From Ascaphus truei (Eukaryota > Chordata > Amphibia > Anura > Ascaphidae): a stretch of DNA of 64,000 nt. The notes under the pieces are model-generated. The model searched no databases, was not told the DNA's origin, and saw only the letters and a program-made list of their open reading frames with translations. Shown piece after piece: positions 63,198 through 64,000 of the stretch. The translations under genes were made by a program, and so were the position numbers. The stretch lies in NCBI GenBank assembly GCA_036426205.1, contig WSYH01002436.1:22914-86913 (forward strand), in the 5' to 3' direction. Each line of letters begins with the position of its first letter. Position 1 is the first letter of the stretch.

Positions 63198-63907
63198 ATG
63201 AGTGGATGTGGGAGTGGACGTGGGAGTGGACGTGGGAGTGGACGTGGAAGTGGACATGGGAGTGGTGCAGTAGCTGGTGGAGTGGTGGAGCGTGGGAGTG
63301 GAGGAGGTGTGGTGGCTGGTGGAGTGGTGGAGCGTGGGAGTGGAGGAGGTGCGGTGGCTGGTGGAGTGGTGGAGCGTGAGAGTGGAGGAGGTGCAGTGGC
63401 TGGTGGAGTGGTGGAGTGGTGGAGTGTGGGAGTGGAAGAGGTGTGGTGGCTGGTGGAGTGATGGCGCGTGGGAGTGGAGGAGATGCGGTGGCTGGTGGAG
63501 TGGTGGAGCGTGGGAGTGGGGGAGGTGCGGTTGCTGGTGGGAGTGGGGGAGTGGGGGAGTGTGGAAGAGGAGTGGGACGTACAGATACGGTCCGTCCTGC
63601 CAGGGCAGGTACGTCCCGTGCCGGGACGTCCCGTGATGATACTGCAGGTGAGGGAGTGCAGGTAGGTGAGGGTAGCGGGAGTACTGCACAGGGAGAGAGG
63701 GACACTGTCCACCATACGAACAGTGATGCAGAGGAGGATGGAAGTGATGAGGGGCCATCAACAAGTAAGGTGCAGACAGAGGGCCTAAGAAACCCCCGAT
63801 TTACCCATCGGGAAAATGACATCCTTGTTGAAGGTGTCATGTCTTCCTTTGAACAACTCTATGGATCATTATCATGTAAGAATTTTTTAACAATTATTCT
63901 ATTATAA
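63198..63907 (+). pseudogene. Gly-rich Myb/trihelix-like protein, first exon (Harbinger-type)
   Basis: ATG at 63198 after AGAGAGG. The N-terminus has GRGS repeats, then seven ~14-residue repeats (GAVAGGVVERGSGG) from a 42-bp minisatellite. An 8-base addition in the fourth unit (63405-63425) shifts the frame: the first frame stops at 63461 and the second runs 63416-63907. Behind the repeats: an acidic linker (SDAEEDGSDEG) and LRNPRFTHRENDILVEGVMSSFEQLYG, which resembles the start of the Myb/SANT-like DNA-binding domain that accompanies Harbinger transposases. A GTAAG donor lies at 63876. The rest lies beyond the window or is lost. Confidence 0.5.
63265..63545 (+). repeat. 42-bp coding minisatellite
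   Basis: Seven units of GGTGCGGTGGCTGGTGGAGT... type. One unit carries an extra GTGGAGTG, which breaks the frame. Confidence 0.85.
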
Positions 63908-64000
63908 TATAGAAAGTATGTTGTATAGGCCGCACTATCTAATGTATTAACTATAGGAAGGATCCGAAGATTCCAGCGGTGCACAGCTTGTAGAGATGAG

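Noticed and set aside
63104..63840. Pro/Thr/Ser/His-rich minus-strand frames resembling mucin
   Set aside because: Reverse reading of the 42-bp minisatellite in three frames.

Overview
The window looks like intergenic DNA from a large, transposon-filled vertebrate genome. An amphibian, probably a frog, is the best guess, but this is inference from the mix of elements: several Ty3/Gypsy lineages including a Gmr1-like one and chromoviruses, a Penelope-like element, a class-I-like endogenous retrovirus, a CR1-like LINE, a Tc1 transposon, hAT-like and Tc1-like MITEs, and a Harbinger-type Myb-like exon. There are no bacterial features, rRNA genes or tRNA genes. Nearly every base can be placed in nested mobile elements, and only two coding regions might be something other than standard transposon genes: a BEN-like open reading frame (12804-13577) and a Gly-rich Myb/trihelix-like first exon (63198-63907).

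Layout. 188-5256 (minus): element A, an LTR element with a tRNA-Leu primer site whose only product is a CCHC-type zinc knuckle plus long coiled-coil protein; each LTR carries a different MITE at the same site. 5510-12786 (plus): element D1, a polymerase-less LTR element flanked by the 5-bp duplication atatc, with a 5' LTR unlike its 3' LTR; a Penelope element with hammerhead-like motifs sits in the 3' LTR. 12804-14130: BEN-like ORF followed by six ~93-bp repeats full of AATAAA. 14132-18180: second D element. 18181-21226 (minus): element C, a damaged relative of A in which the zinc-knuckle region is replaced by sequence holding a chain-of-hairpins element. 21227-27741 (minus): Gypsy element B, whose reverse transcriptase gene is split by a D-family solo LTR with duplication tcggg. 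27787-28070: second chain-of-hairpins copy. 28416-31926 (minus): endogenous retrovirus H, mostly deleted. 32200-33391: another LTR. 33392-34109: Gypsy gag relic J.

34110-46377 (minus): element F, a Gmr1-like Gypsy element in which integrase precedes reverse transcriptase and Gag carries a SCAN-like capsid segment. It contains a complete coiled-coil element E (37535-42141, duplication gtacc) inside the integrase gene and a solo LTR (44146-45526, duplication ctcag) inside gag. 46378-47690: CR1-like LINE fragment. 48139-50672 and 53468-56300 (minus): chromovirus remnants K and L, with chromodomain-like C-termini. 57220-60016: Tc1 transposon holding a ~960-bp near-perfect palindrome inside a retro-type insertion with a 14-bp duplication. 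60712-62096 (plus): chromovirus gag/pol relic M. 62395-62640: palindromic MITE. 62962-64000: start of the Harbinger-like gene, running off the window.

How the parts relate. A, C, E and D1/D2 lack a polymerase and must have been copied by enzymes supplied elsewhere. D and F carry the same tRNA-Leu(AAG/TAG)-type primer site, so a Gypsy element of F type is a reasonable driver for D. The order of insertion is readable: C and the solo D LTR came after B; E and the 44146 solo LTR came after F, which came after J; the palindrome came after Tc1. No intact reverse transcriptase, integrase or transposase frame was found, so the locus looks inactive. The most unusual objects are the coiled-coil LTR family, the hairpin-chain element, D1 with mismatched LTRs, and the BEN-like ORF with its polyadenylation-signal array.
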